From Mucilaginibacter agri (GTDB taxonomy: Bacteria; Bacteroidota; Bacteroidia; Sphingobacteriales; Sphingobacteriaceae), in contig NZ_WWEO01000045.1 of NCBI RefSeq assembly GCF_009928685.1, positions 930,001-994,000 of the forward strand: a stretch of 64,000 nt of DNA, written 5' to 3'. Below the pieces are notes generated by a model. It worked only from the letters and a program-made list of their open reading frames with translations, did no database searches and had not been told where the DNA came from. Made by a program: the position numbers and the translations under genes. This document shows positions 46,657 through 55,334 of the stretch, piece by piece. Numbering within the stretch: position 1 is the first letter of the stretch; each line of letters starts with the position of its first letter.

Positions 46657-48255
46657 ATGAAAAAACGACATATATATAGTTTTATCCTCGCGGGTAGCGT
46701 TTTAATGTCTAGCTGTACGAAGAATTTCGACGAAATCAACACCGACCCTAATAAAACTACGGCTGACCTATTTAACCCAAATTTCCTGATGTCGCAAGCT
46801 GAATTCCAGTTTTCGAACACAGGTTACGACCAGTTGTTATTTCAAAGTATGTGGATACAAGGTTTGTCATCTACCTACGACTATTATGGTAACGGTGATA
46901 AATATGTACTTAGAGGTAGTGGTACCGGTTATTACAACCGTACCTGGAACACCAGTTATGGTGCAGTATCGCTTATTGATGAGATGAAAAACCTTGTAAA
47001 AGGAAACGCAGCTTATACCAACCTTGATAACTGTGGCAGCATTTTACGTGTGCTTTTCTTAGAGCGTGTTACCGATTTATATGGCGACATTCCATACTCG
47101 CAAGAAGGCCAGGCAAAAAGCGGCATCACACAACCGGTTTTTGATACTCAACAGTCTGTCTATACTTCAATGTTAAGCCAACTGGCAACTGCGGTAACAG
47201 CGTTAGATGCTTCTAAAGCTACTCCTACAGCAGATTTGTTTTACGGAGGTAATATTGCACAATGGAAAAAACTGGGTTACTCTTTAATGTTACGCGTTGC
47301 TATGCGTTTAACAAAAGTTGACCCGGCTACTGCACAAAAATATGCTGAAATGGCTTATGCAGGTGGTACTATGACAGCGGTTGCTGATAACGCAAAAGCA
47401 CAGGCAGATTACGCTAACAGCAATGGTAACGCAAACGCTGCCGCGTTATTAGTACCAGACGACTTTAGAGAAGTTCGTTGGTCTAAAACGCTTATGGATT
47501 ATTTAATAGCTAACAACGATCCACGTATCAGTGCTATTGCCGAAATATCTGCGGGTACTGGTAAAGCTGCAAACGAAACTCAAGCCGCAGGTATCAATAC
47601 TGCAAGCCTGCAAATTGGTATGCCAAATGGCTATGACCAAGCTGGCGGTGCAACTGATATTTCAAAAGCACCTAATTACCCTGGCACAAGCCCTGCTAAT
47701 CCAGCTGTTACAGGTGATGCTGCTGCACCAGATGGCAAATATTCACGCCCTCGTTTTGCGGTTTATGACGATCGTAACATGAACAACATCATGTTAACTT
47801 ATGGCGAAACTGAGTTATTGTTAGCAGAAGCTGCAACCAGAGGTTGGAATACCGGTAACGCTGCAACTCACTTTGCAAATGCATTAACTGCAGACATGAA
47901 AGCGCTTGCTCAGCTAAATACATCAGCTGCCGCAACTGTTAGCGACGCTGATATTGCAACTTACGTTGCTGCACACCCATTAGTAGCTGGTACTGCATTA
48001 CAGCAGATCAATACCGAATACTGGGTTGCCGCTTCAACTGTATTCGATTTCAACGAAACTTATGCTAACTGGAGAAGATCTGGTTACCCTGTATTAACAC
48101 CTGTTACTTACCCAGGTCAATACATCACCGGACAAATTCCTCGCAGAATGCCTTATCCTATTACATTACCACAAACCAATGGTACAAACTATTCGGCAGC
48201 AGTATCCCGTCAAGGCGCGGATAACTTTGCTACAAGAGTTTGGTGGGATAAATAA
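46657..48255 (+). CDS. SusD/RagB-type surface lipoprotein, SusD-like_2 group (PUL 2)
   Basis: Lipoprotein of 532 residues with lipobox LMSSC and lipidated C20. It starts with the FDEINTDPNKTT motif typical of the SusD-like_2 branch and continues with RVLFLERVTDLYGDIPYSQEG and WKKLGYSLMLRVAMRLTKVDP helices. It ends with the family's W-R-R-S-G-Y-P and PRRMPYP segments. It caps and feeds the SusC encoded 6 bp upstream. This branch differs from the RagB-like SusD of PUL 1, which supports separate origins of the two transporter pairs. A hairpin follows 17 bp after the stop. Confidence 0.94.
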   Translation: MKKRHIYSFILAGSVLMSSCTKNFDEINTDPNKTTADLFNPNFLMSQAEFQFSNTGYDQLLFQSMWIQGLSSTYDYYGNGDKYVLRGSGTGYYNRTWNTSYGAVSLIDEMKNLVKGNAAYTNLDNCGSILRVLFLERVTDLYGDIPYSQEGQAKSGITQPVFDTQQSVYTSMLSQLATAVTALDASKATPTADLFYGGNIAQWKKLGYSLMLRVAMRLTKVDPATAQKYAEMAYAGGTMTAVADNAKAQADYANSNGNANAAALLVPDDFREVRWSKTLMDYLIANNDPRISAIAEISAGTGKAANETQAAGINTASLQIGMPNGYDQAGGATDISKAPNYPGTSPANPAVTGDAAAPDGKYSRPRFAVYDDRNMNNIMLTYGETELLLAEAATRGWNTGNAATHFANALTADMKALAQLNTSAAATVSDADIATYVAAHPLVAGTALQQINTEYWVAASTVFDFNETYANWRRSGYPVLTPVTYPGQYITGQIPRRMPYPITLPQTNGTNYSAAVSRQGADNFATRVWWDK

Positions 48256-48272
48256 GATTTCATACTTTTCTA

Positions 48273-48303
48273 CGAACAGGGAGACATAATGTCTCCTTGT
48301 TCG
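48273..48303 (+). terminator. Hairpin between susD-like gene and FG-GAP/ASPIC gene of PUL 2
   Basis: CGAACAGGGAGACAT pairs with ATGTCTCCTTGTTCG over 15 positions with one G-T wobble and a minimal loop. The T-run after it is short (TTTATAG). It probably reduces readthrough from susCD into the two-gene cassette. Confidence 0.6.
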
Positions 48304-48371
48304 TTTATAGAAGTTTGTAAATTGCATTTGATTTAAACTATTGTATTATCTGGGTTTTACAACCTGTTTTT

Positions 48372-51300
48372 ATGCCCAATATTAAAGTAACTCGTCCTAA
48401 AATTTTAACGCTCTTAAGCGCTGGTGTTACCGCAACTCTGCTTCTTACTGCGGATTTAACATGTGCGCAAGTATCTCAACCGTTGTTTCAAATACTCGGG
48501 TCGGCGCAAACCAATATCCATTTCAACAACGCCATTAGCGAAAATGAAAACAAAAACGTACTGTCGTACGAATACTTTTACAATGGTGGCGGCGTGGCGG
48601 TAGGCGATATTAACAACGACGGCCTGGAAGATCTATTTTTCACAGGTAACATGTCTCCTAATAAGCTTTACCTCAACATGGGCGGTATGAAGTTTAAGGA
48701 TATCACCAAAACGGCGGCTAAAGAATTGGAAGGCAGAGCGGGTGATTGGAAAACCGGTGTTACGATGGCCGATGTTAACGGAGACGGCTTAATAGACATT
48801 TATGTATGCTACTCCGGCAACACAGGCCCTGAAAAGAGGAGGAACCAATTATTTATCAACAACGGTAATTTAACTTTTACCGAGAAGGCAAAAGCCTACG
48901 GATTAGACGATCCCGGATATAGTACGCAGGCTGCTTTTTTTGACTATGACAACGACGGCGATCTGGATATGATGCTGATTAACCACAACATTAAAAAGAT
49001 CGACAATATGGAGTTTGCCAAATACCGTAACCAAACAGACGAGTATGCCGGCAACAAATTATTTCAAAATAATGGCAATGGTACGTTTACCGATGTCTCA
49101 AAAAAAGCAGGTATTATTCAAAACCCCCTTACTTTCGGTTTAGGATTAGCTATCGCGGATATAAACCAGGATGGATGGCCTGACATTTACGTTACCAACG
49201 ACTACAACGAGCCCGATTACATGTACATCAATAACCACGATGGTACATTTTCGGAGCAATCACAAAAATATTTAAGGCACATGTCGCACTTCTCCATGGG
49301 TGTGGATATTGCCGACTACAACAACGATGGTTTTCCGGACATCCTTACGCTGGATATGTTACCGGAAGACAACCACCGCCGAAAAACGCTTCAATTAGAA
49401 GAAAGCTATGAGTCCTTTGAATTGATGATCAATCAGGACCTCTATAAACAATATATGCGCAATATGTTGCAGCTAAATAATGGCAATGGCACATTCAGCG
49501 AGATTGCCCAACTGGCCGGGGTTTCGGCTACGGACTGGAGCTGGTGCCCATTGATAGCTGATTTTGATAATGATGGTTATAAAGACATTTTTATAACCAA
49601 CGGATATCTGCGCGACTACACCAATAAAGACTTTTTACGTTACTGGGGCGACTACAAAATAAAGAAAGCCATGGCACGCGAACCATTCTTACTGATGGAT
49701 CTGGTTAGTGCAATGCCCTCAACCAAACTACCCAACTACATATATAAAAATAACCACGACCTAACTTTTACCAACGAACAGCAAAATTGGGGTATCAACA
49801 ATTCAAGCATTTCAAACGGAGCCGTTTATGCTGATCTGGACAATGATGGCGACTTGGACCTCATTGTAAACAACATTAACGAAGAGGCTACCATCTATAA
49901 AAACACCTCGCGGGAAAACAACACGGGCAATTTTTTAAGCATTAAACTAAAAGGCACCAACGGCAACGTCAACGCGGTGGGAGCAAAAGTAACTTTGCGT
50001 ACAGGAGGAAAAATTCAATACCAGGAAGTTAATCCCGGTCGGGGCTATCTTTCGAGCGTATCAACAGTCTTAACCTTTGGTTTAGGCTCAGACAAACAGG
50101 TTGATTCTTTAAATATTTCATGGCCAGGCGGCGGTAAGCAAACTTTGACACACGTTGATGCTAATCAGCGGCTTATAGTCAATTATAACCCCGAAAAGAT
50201 TACTAATAAATCACAGAGCGCTAAAACTACTCCCCTGTTTACTAATGTAGAACCGTTGTTTAACTACAAGCCGCAAGACAATACCATTAACGATTTTAAA
50301 CGTCAACTGTTGATGCTATTTATGTATTCTAAAACTTCGCCGGTGATGGCTAAAGCTGACGTCAACAAGGATGGGCTTGAAGATCTATTTATCAGCGGAG
50401 ATCAGCAATCGCCCGGCAAAATAATGCTGCAGCAACGCGATGGTAAATTTGTAACAACTGATTTATCGGGCGGCGCGCAAACAGCCACAGTATCTGCGGC
50501 GCTGTTTTTTGACGCTAATGGCGATGGATACCCGGATCTGTATGTGGCTAAAGGAGGTTACAGTTTATATGAGCCTAACACGCCCGATCTACAAGATCAA
50601 TTATATATTAACAACGGAAAAGGCGGCTTCAACCTAACACCCTCTCCTAATACTTCGGCAAGCAGTAAGTCTTGTATCCGTGCCTGCGATTTCGACGGCG
50701 ATGGAGATATGGACCTGTTTATAGGTGGACGCGTTATTCCCGGTCAATACCCACTTGCCCCGAAGAGCTATCTGTTGGTAAATGATGGCAAAGGTTATTT
50801 TACTTCAATAGACGTTCCTTTTGCTAATTTGGGTATGATAACGGATGCCCAATGGATAGACGTTGATAAAGATGGCCGTAAAGACCTGGTGCTATGCGGA
50901 GAAATGATGCCTATCAAGATATTCTTAAACACCAAAACAGGCTTTGTAGAGAACACTGCTAAGTATTTTGATAAACCGCAGAGCGGCTTTTGGTCGTCCT
51001 TAGCGGTTGCGGATATCGACGGTGACGGGAACCCGGATCTCATTGCCGGAAATATGGGGCTAAACACCCAGATCCGCGCATCTGATGATCAACCTGTAGA
51101 ACTCTATTTTGATGATTATGACGGTAACGGATCAATTGATCCGTTCCTAAACTTTTATGTGCAGGGCACAAGCTATCCATTTGTAAGTCGCGACGAGCTG
51201 AATGAGCAAATCTATCCCATGCGAAAGAAGTTTGGATCATACAAAGCATATGCAGATGTAGGCATGAAAGAAATATTTACGCCCGAGCAATTGCAGAAAG

Positions 51301-51689
51301 GCGGCAAACTTTCCGCAAACACTTTACAAACCACGTGCTTCTTATTTCACAACGGCAAATTCACTAACACCGATTTGCCTATAGAGGCCCAGTTTGCTCC
51401 AGTTACGCAAATTATTACTTCCGATTTAAACAATGATAAGAAGGTTGACCTGTTATTATTAGGTAACCATACTGACAATCGCCTCAAGCTAGGTGCAATT
51501 GATGCCAACTACGGCTGTGTACTGACAGGCGACGGTAAGGGTGGCTTTAATTACGTTAACCAATCAACAAGTGGACTTTCTGTAACCGGCGATGTAAAGT
51601 CGGCGATTGAAATAAAGATCAATAATATCAACTATCTAATTTTAGGCATTGCAAACGAGCCTGTTCAATTTTATAAGATCAACAGATGA
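48372..51689 (+). CDS. FG-GAP/VCBS-repeat ASPIC/UnbV-domain secreted protein (PUL 2 cassette)
   Basis: Protein of 1105 residues and close paralogue of the PUL 1 protein at 26940-30278. Shared blocks include SYEYFYNGGGVA, the FG-GAP motifs DINNDGLED, DVNGDGLID, DYDNDGDLD and DINQDGWPD, the ASPIC/UnbV segment (GRGYLSSVSTVLTFGLG) and the late block SSKSCIRACDFDGDGDMDLFIGGRV. The N-terminus is a long hydrophobic signal ending TCAQ with no lipobox, so this copy is probably released into the periplasm or exported, not lipidated. Its TGA overlaps the ATG of the haloperoxidase-like gene by 4 bp. Function is not established; a partner role for that enzyme is inferred from the conserved pairing. Confidence 0.88.
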   Translation: MPNIKVTRPKILTLLSAGVTATLLLTADLTCAQVSQPLFQILGSAQTNIHFNNAISENENKNVLSYEYFYNGGGVAVGDINNDGLEDLFFTGNMSPNKLYLNMGGMKFKDITKTAAKELEGRAGDWKTGVTMADVNGDGLIDIYVCYSGNTGPEKRRNQLFINNGNLTFTEKAKAYGLDDPGYSTQAAFFDYDNDGDLDMMLINHNIKKIDNMEFAKYRNQTDEYAGNKLFQNNGNGTFTDVSKKAGIIQNPLTFGLGLAIADINQDGWPDIYVTNDYNEPDYMYINNHDGTFSEQSQKYLRHMSHFSMGVDIADYNNDGFPDILTLDMLPEDNHRRKTLQLEESYESFELMINQDLYKQYMRNMLQLNNGNGTFSEIAQLAGVSATDWSWCPLIADFDNDGYKDIFITNGYLRDYTNKDFLRYWGDYKIKKAMAREPFLLMDLVSAMPSTKLPNYIYKNNHDLTFTNEQQNWGINNSSISNGAVYADLDNDGDLDLIVNNINEEATIYKNTSRENNTGNFLSIKLKGTNGNVNAVGAKVTLRTGGKIQYQEVNPGRGYLSSVSTVLTFGLGSDKQVDSLNISWPGGGKQTLTHVDANQRLIVNYNPEKITNKSQSAKTTPLFTNVEPLFNYKPQDNTINDFKRQLLMLFMYSKTSPVMAKADVNKDGLEDLFISGDQQSPGKIMLQQRDGKFVTTDLSGGAQTATVSAALFFDANGDGYPDLYVAKGGYSLYEPNTPDLQDQLYINNGKGGFNLTPSPNTSASSKSCIRACDFDGDGDMDLFIGGRVIPGQYPLAPKSYLLVNDGKGYFTSIDVPFANLGMITDAQWIDVDKDGRKDLVLCGEMMPIKIFLNTKTGFVENTAKYFDKPQSGFWSSLAVADIDGDGNPDLIAGNMGLNTQIRASDDQPVELYFDDYDGNGSIDPFLNFYVQGTSYPFVSRDELNEQIYPMRKKFGSYKAYADVGMKEIFTPEQLQKGGKLSANTLQTTCFLFHNGKFTNTDLPIEAQFAPVTQIITSDLNNDKKVDLLLLGNHTDNRLKLGAIDANYGCVLTGDGKGGFNYVNQSTSGLSVTGDVKSAIEIKINNINYLILGIANEPVQFYKINR

Positions 51690-53017
51690 AAAAAACAGGT
51701 AAATTTCTAATCATACTCGGATTAATAAGCCATCAAGCACGAGCCTACAAAGCGCCTCAGCCAGCTTACCTTGAGATAGCTCCGGTTGTTAGTGCAATTA
51801 ACATGGTGATGATACACGATGTTATAAGCCCACCTGTGGCTGCCCGGTATTATGCCTATGCCATGATGAGCGCCTACCAGATTGTGTCGCAAAACAACGC
51901 GCAGATACCTGGGCTAGCCTCCTTTGTCAGGGAATATCCTGTTACTTCTGTAATAGCGAAAGCAAATAAAGACTTTGATTACCGCGTTGCAGCTAAATAC
52001 GCTATTTACGAAACGGCTAAGAACATGCTACCCTCCGGCTACATGCTTCAGGAGGATGAGGATACCTTTATTGCGGAGTTAAAAAGGCAAAACTATACCC
52101 AGGCGGCAATTGATAAAATTGTTAAAGTTGCGGTAGAGTCATCGGCCCAGGTTATTAATTTCTCCAAAATAGATAACTATGGTAAGCTGAGTGCTAAACT
52201 GAGATATACACCATTAAAAGGCGAAGGAAGCTGGTACCCTACCCCTCCGGCTTATATGGATGCCGTTGAACCACATTGGAATTCCATTAAACCTCTAATG
52301 GCCGATTCTGCAGCACAATTTAAGCCTGCACCCCCCGTGGCTTTCAGTAAAGATAGTACCAGCCAGTTCTATAAACTCGCAATGGCTGTTTACAACGTAT
52401 CAAAAAATCCATCGCGCGAGCAGCTGTTCATTGCGTCATTTTGGGATTGTAATCCTTTTGCGGTTACTACTTCAGGGCATATGTCCATTGGTTTCAAAAA
52501 AATCAGTCCCGGAGGGCATTGGATGAACATTGCCGCAATGGCGGTCAAAAAGGCTAACCTAACCTTTGACCAATCTGTATTGGTAGTAACTATGGAAGCG
52601 GCAACACTTATGGACACCTTCATCTGCTGTTGGGACGAAAAGTATTTGACGAATCGCCTGCGTCCCGAAACTTACATCAACAAATATGTTGATATTACCT
52701 GGAGGCCATTTTTACAAACACCTCCATTTCCGGAATATACGAGCGGCCATGCCATTGTGTCTAACTCGTCGGCTACTATTTTAACTTATTTACTGGGAGA
52801 TAAATTTGCTTATACAGACGACACGGAGATTCCATTCGGCGTTGACGCAAGATCTTTTACATCTTTTAAACAGGCCGCTGCAGAAGCTTCTATATCGAGA
52901 TTTTACGGCGGTATACACTATACAGATAGTATAGAAGAGGGTAATAAACAAGGCGTTGATTTAGGCAATTACGTTATTGCCCGTATCAAAAAAGCTGGCA
53001 TTAAACCATTACGCTAA
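51686..53017 (+). CDS. PAP2/vanadium-haloperoxidase-like exported protein (PUL 2 cassette)
   Basis: Protein of 443 residues, paralogue of 25621-26937. From about residue 250 the two align without gaps, with the same numbering of K319, R326, S353-G354-H355 (YTSGH), S404-R405 and H411 (SRFYGGIH). Shared N-terminal blocks are MIHDV-x3-PP-x-AAR-Y, SWYPTPPAYM-x-x-VEP and FWDCNPFAV. The signal peptide (about 1-20, QARA) lacks a lipobox, unlike the PUL 1 copy. Either a phosphatase acting on released sugar phosphates or a haloperoxidase is possible. It ends at a very strong terminator facing the GH92 operon. Confidence 0.85.
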   Translation: MKKTGKFLIILGLISHQARAYKAPQPAYLEIAPVVSAINMVMIHDVISPPVAARYYAYAMMSAYQIVSQNNAQIPGLASFVREYPVTSVIAKANKDFDYRVAAKYAIYETAKNMLPSGYMLQEDEDTFIAELKRQNYTQAAIDKIVKVAVESSAQVINFSKIDNYGKLSAKLRYTPLKGEGSWYPTPPAYMDAVEPHWNSIKPLMADSAAQFKPAPPVAFSKDSTSQFYKLAMAVYNVSKNPSREQLFIASFWDCNPFAVTTSGHMSIGFKKISPGGHWMNIAAMAVKKANLTFDQSVLVVTMEAATLMDTFICCWDEKYLTNRLRPETYINKYVDITWRPFLQTPPFPEYTSGHAIVSNSSATILTYLLGDKFAYTDDTEIPFGVDARSFTSFKQAAAEASISRFYGGIHYTDSIEEGNKQGVDLGNYVIARIKKAGIKPLR

Positions 53018-53030
53018 ACATTTCGATAAT

Positions 53031-53073
53031 AAACAAGAAGGGCCCCGGTTGATAACCGGGGCCCTTCTTGTTT
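53031..53073. terminator. Bidirectional terminator between cassette 2 and the GH92 operon
   Basis: A perfect 20-bp GC-rich stem with arms 53031-53050 and 53054-53073 and a 3-nt spacer lies between convergent genes. It is flanked by AAACAAG/CTTGTTT and is the strongest hairpin in the window. Confidence 0.95.
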
Positions 53074-53086
53074 AAGCGATGCTTTA

Positions 53087-55318
53087 TTATTCGGCATGCT
53101 TGTCTGACATCGTGAGTACTAGTTTACCACCTTTCATAATATCCTGATAGTCGATATAAAACTTATCGTACTTTTTGCCATTAAGGGTAATACCAGAAAT
53201 GTAGATATTTTTTGGTGAGTTATGTAGCACTTCAATATCGAACGTTTTGTTGCCCGGCAATTTAATACTTGCGGAATTTAAGTTAGGGCTGCCGAAAACA
53301 TACTGACCACCTGACGGATTAACCTGGTAGAAGCCCATTGCCGAAAGCACATACCAGGCCGACATCTGGCCTACGTCTTCGTTACCAATAATACCATCAT
53401 GCTTATCAGTGTAAAAGTTATTGAGGATAAACCTTACTTTTTGTGCGGTTTTCCATGGCTGACCTACAAACGAATATAAATAGGTAATATGATGGCTTGG
53501 TTCGTTACCGTGCGCATACTGGCCGATCAACCCGCTTACATCAGGCGAAGCATCTTTACCCATATCGCCATGCGCTATGAATAGCGAATCGAGTTTTTTG
53601 ATAAACGGTTTCTCGCCACCCATCAGTTTAACTAAACCGTCAACATCCTGCGGTACTAACCAGGTATATTGCCAGGCGTTACCCTCCGTATAATCATCCT
53701 GACGGTGACGGGATACAAACGGGCTGAATGGTGAGCGCCATTCTGTTTCTGATACCCTACCGCGCATAAAGCCGGTTTGTTTATCAAAATAGTTCTTGTA
53801 GTTATGGCCGCGTTTCAAATAGTATTCGTAGCCAACCTCATCGCCCATCTTTTTGGCCATTTTTGCAATGCCCATATCATCAATAGAATATTCAAGGCCC
53901 ATAGCCACAGTTTCTACCATAGTATCGGCAGGGATATAGCCCAATTTCTTGTAAAGCTTAAGGCCACCAAAATCATCACGCATTGCGGTAGCCTTAACAG
54001 CTTCATAAGCTAGCTTGGTATCAAATCCTTTAAAGCCTTTTAGGTAAGCATCTGCAATTACGGGCACTGCGCTATAACCCACCATCGTGTTGGTTTCATT
54101 ACCCATCAAGTGCCACATTGGCAAGCTACCCTGTTGCTGGTAAACAGCAAGCATGGTGTTTACGATATCATTGATTCTTTCGGGCTGAATAATGGTGTAT
54201 AAAGGATTTAATGCACGGTAAGTATCCCAAAGCGAGTAGGTGGTTGAGTTTTGGAACGATGCATTTTTATAAACCTTCTTATCTGTACCGCGGTAATCGT
54301 TATTAACATCGTTAAAGGCCGACGGTGCGATCATGGTGTGATACATTGCGGTATAAAACTTTTTCATCTGTGATAATGAATCGGTTTTTATTTTAACCTT
54401 TTGTAATTGTAAATTCCATGCCTTGTCAGCATCAGCAACTACCTGATTAAAGTTCCAGCCCGGTATTTCTTTGTTAATGTTTAACAATGCATTGGCCGAG
54501 CTAACAGGTGATATACCCACCTTGATCATCACCTTTTCATTAGCCGCTGTAGCAAAACTCACAATACCTTTTATTTTAGGGCCTCTTAACGAAGTACCTT
54601 TAACCACACCCGCCGTATCATAAACTGCAAAGGTTTTTATCGGCTTTGAGAATACTGCTGTAAAATAAATGCGTTGGTCTTTAGCCCATCCTTTTGAGAA
54701 ACGATAACCTTCGATAGTATTGTTATTAACCTTAGTTATGTAAGTATCTGTAGGATGATCCCAGCCTATACCCTGCTCCAGGTCAATAATAATGTGCGCA
54801 TCGTCCGCTTTAGGAAAAGTATATTCATGAAAGCCCACACGATTGCTGGCAGTCAATTGTACTCCGATATTATAACGCTTTAATTTTACTTTATAATAGC
54901 CTGGCTTTACAACCTCGTCTTTATGGCTGAATAATGAGTAATATCCCTGTGATTGCGATTCTCCCGTTTTACCGGCATGAGTCATAATTGGTCCAGTGGT
55001 TGGCATTACAGAAATATCGCCCAAATCGCCTATACCTGTACCACTAAGGTGGGTATGCTGAAAGCCAAGGATGGTAGAATCTGAAATATGGTAACCGGAG
55101 CACCAATCCCAGCCTTCATGAATGTTTGTTGGGCCTAATTGTACAGCACCAAATGGTACGCTGGCACCTACAAAAACGTGACCGTGCCAGCCCGTACCTA
55201 TTAGAGGATCAACATACTGAGTGAAACTTGCAGGTGCAGACTGTTTGGTCTTAACCTGACTATACCCAGCTACTGTTAAGCCGAGTAAGATAGATGTAAT
55301 AGCGTTTATTTTTTTCAT
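53087..55318 (-). CDS. GH92 exo-alpha-mannosidase (PUL 2)
   Basis: Calcium-dependent inverting alpha-mannosidase of 743 residues. After a signal peptide (about 1-20, AGYSQ) comes the N-terminal sandwich (YVDPLIGTG; GHVFVGASVPFGAVQLGP) and the (alpha/alpha)6 catalytic domain. Conserved GH92 blocks are WHLMGNETNTMVGYSAV, GNEPSHHITYLY, GNEDVGQMSAWYVLSAMGFYQVNP and PSGGQYVFGSP. The frame can be extended 28 codons upstream, but the ATG at 55318 gives the signal peptide and avoids overlap with the GH29 gene, so I use it. Members remove alpha-1,2, 1,3, 1,4 or 1,6 mannose from N-glycans; linkage is not readable. It is the last gene of GH35-GH20-GH29-GH92. Confidence 0.95.
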   Translation of the reverse strand: MKKINAITSILLGLTVAGYSQVKTKQSAPASFTQYVDPLIGTGWHGHVFVGASVPFGAVQLGPTNIHEGWDWCSGYHISDSTILGFQHTHLSGTGIGDLGDISVMPTTGPIMTHAGKTGESQSQGYYSLFSHKDEVVKPGYYKVKLKRYNIGVQLTASNRVGFHEYTFPKADDAHIIIDLEQGIGWDHPTDTYITKVNNNTIEGYRFSKGWAKDQRIYFTAVFSKPIKTFAVYDTAGVVKGTSLRGPKIKGIVSFATAANEKVMIKVGISPVSSANALLNINKEIPGWNFNQVVADADKAWNLQLQKVKIKTDSLSQMKKFYTAMYHTMIAPSAFNDVNNDYRGTDKKVYKNASFQNSTTYSLWDTYRALNPLYTIIQPERINDIVNTMLAVYQQQGSLPMWHLMGNETNTMVGYSAVPVIADAYLKGFKGFDTKLAYEAVKATAMRDDFGGLKLYKKLGYIPADTMVETVAMGLEYSIDDMGIAKMAKKMGDEVGYEYYLKRGHNYKNYFDKQTGFMRGRVSETEWRSPFSPFVSRHRQDDYTEGNAWQYTWLVPQDVDGLVKLMGGEKPFIKKLDSLFIAHGDMGKDASPDVSGLIGQYAHGNEPSHHITYLYSFVGQPWKTAQKVRFILNNFYTDKHDGIIGNEDVGQMSAWYVLSAMGFYQVNPSGGQYVFGSPNLNSASIKLPGNKTFDIEVLHNSPKNIYISGITLNGKKYDKFYIDYQDIMKGGKLVLTMSDKHAE

Positions 55319-55334
55319 TAAAGTTGGATTCGAA

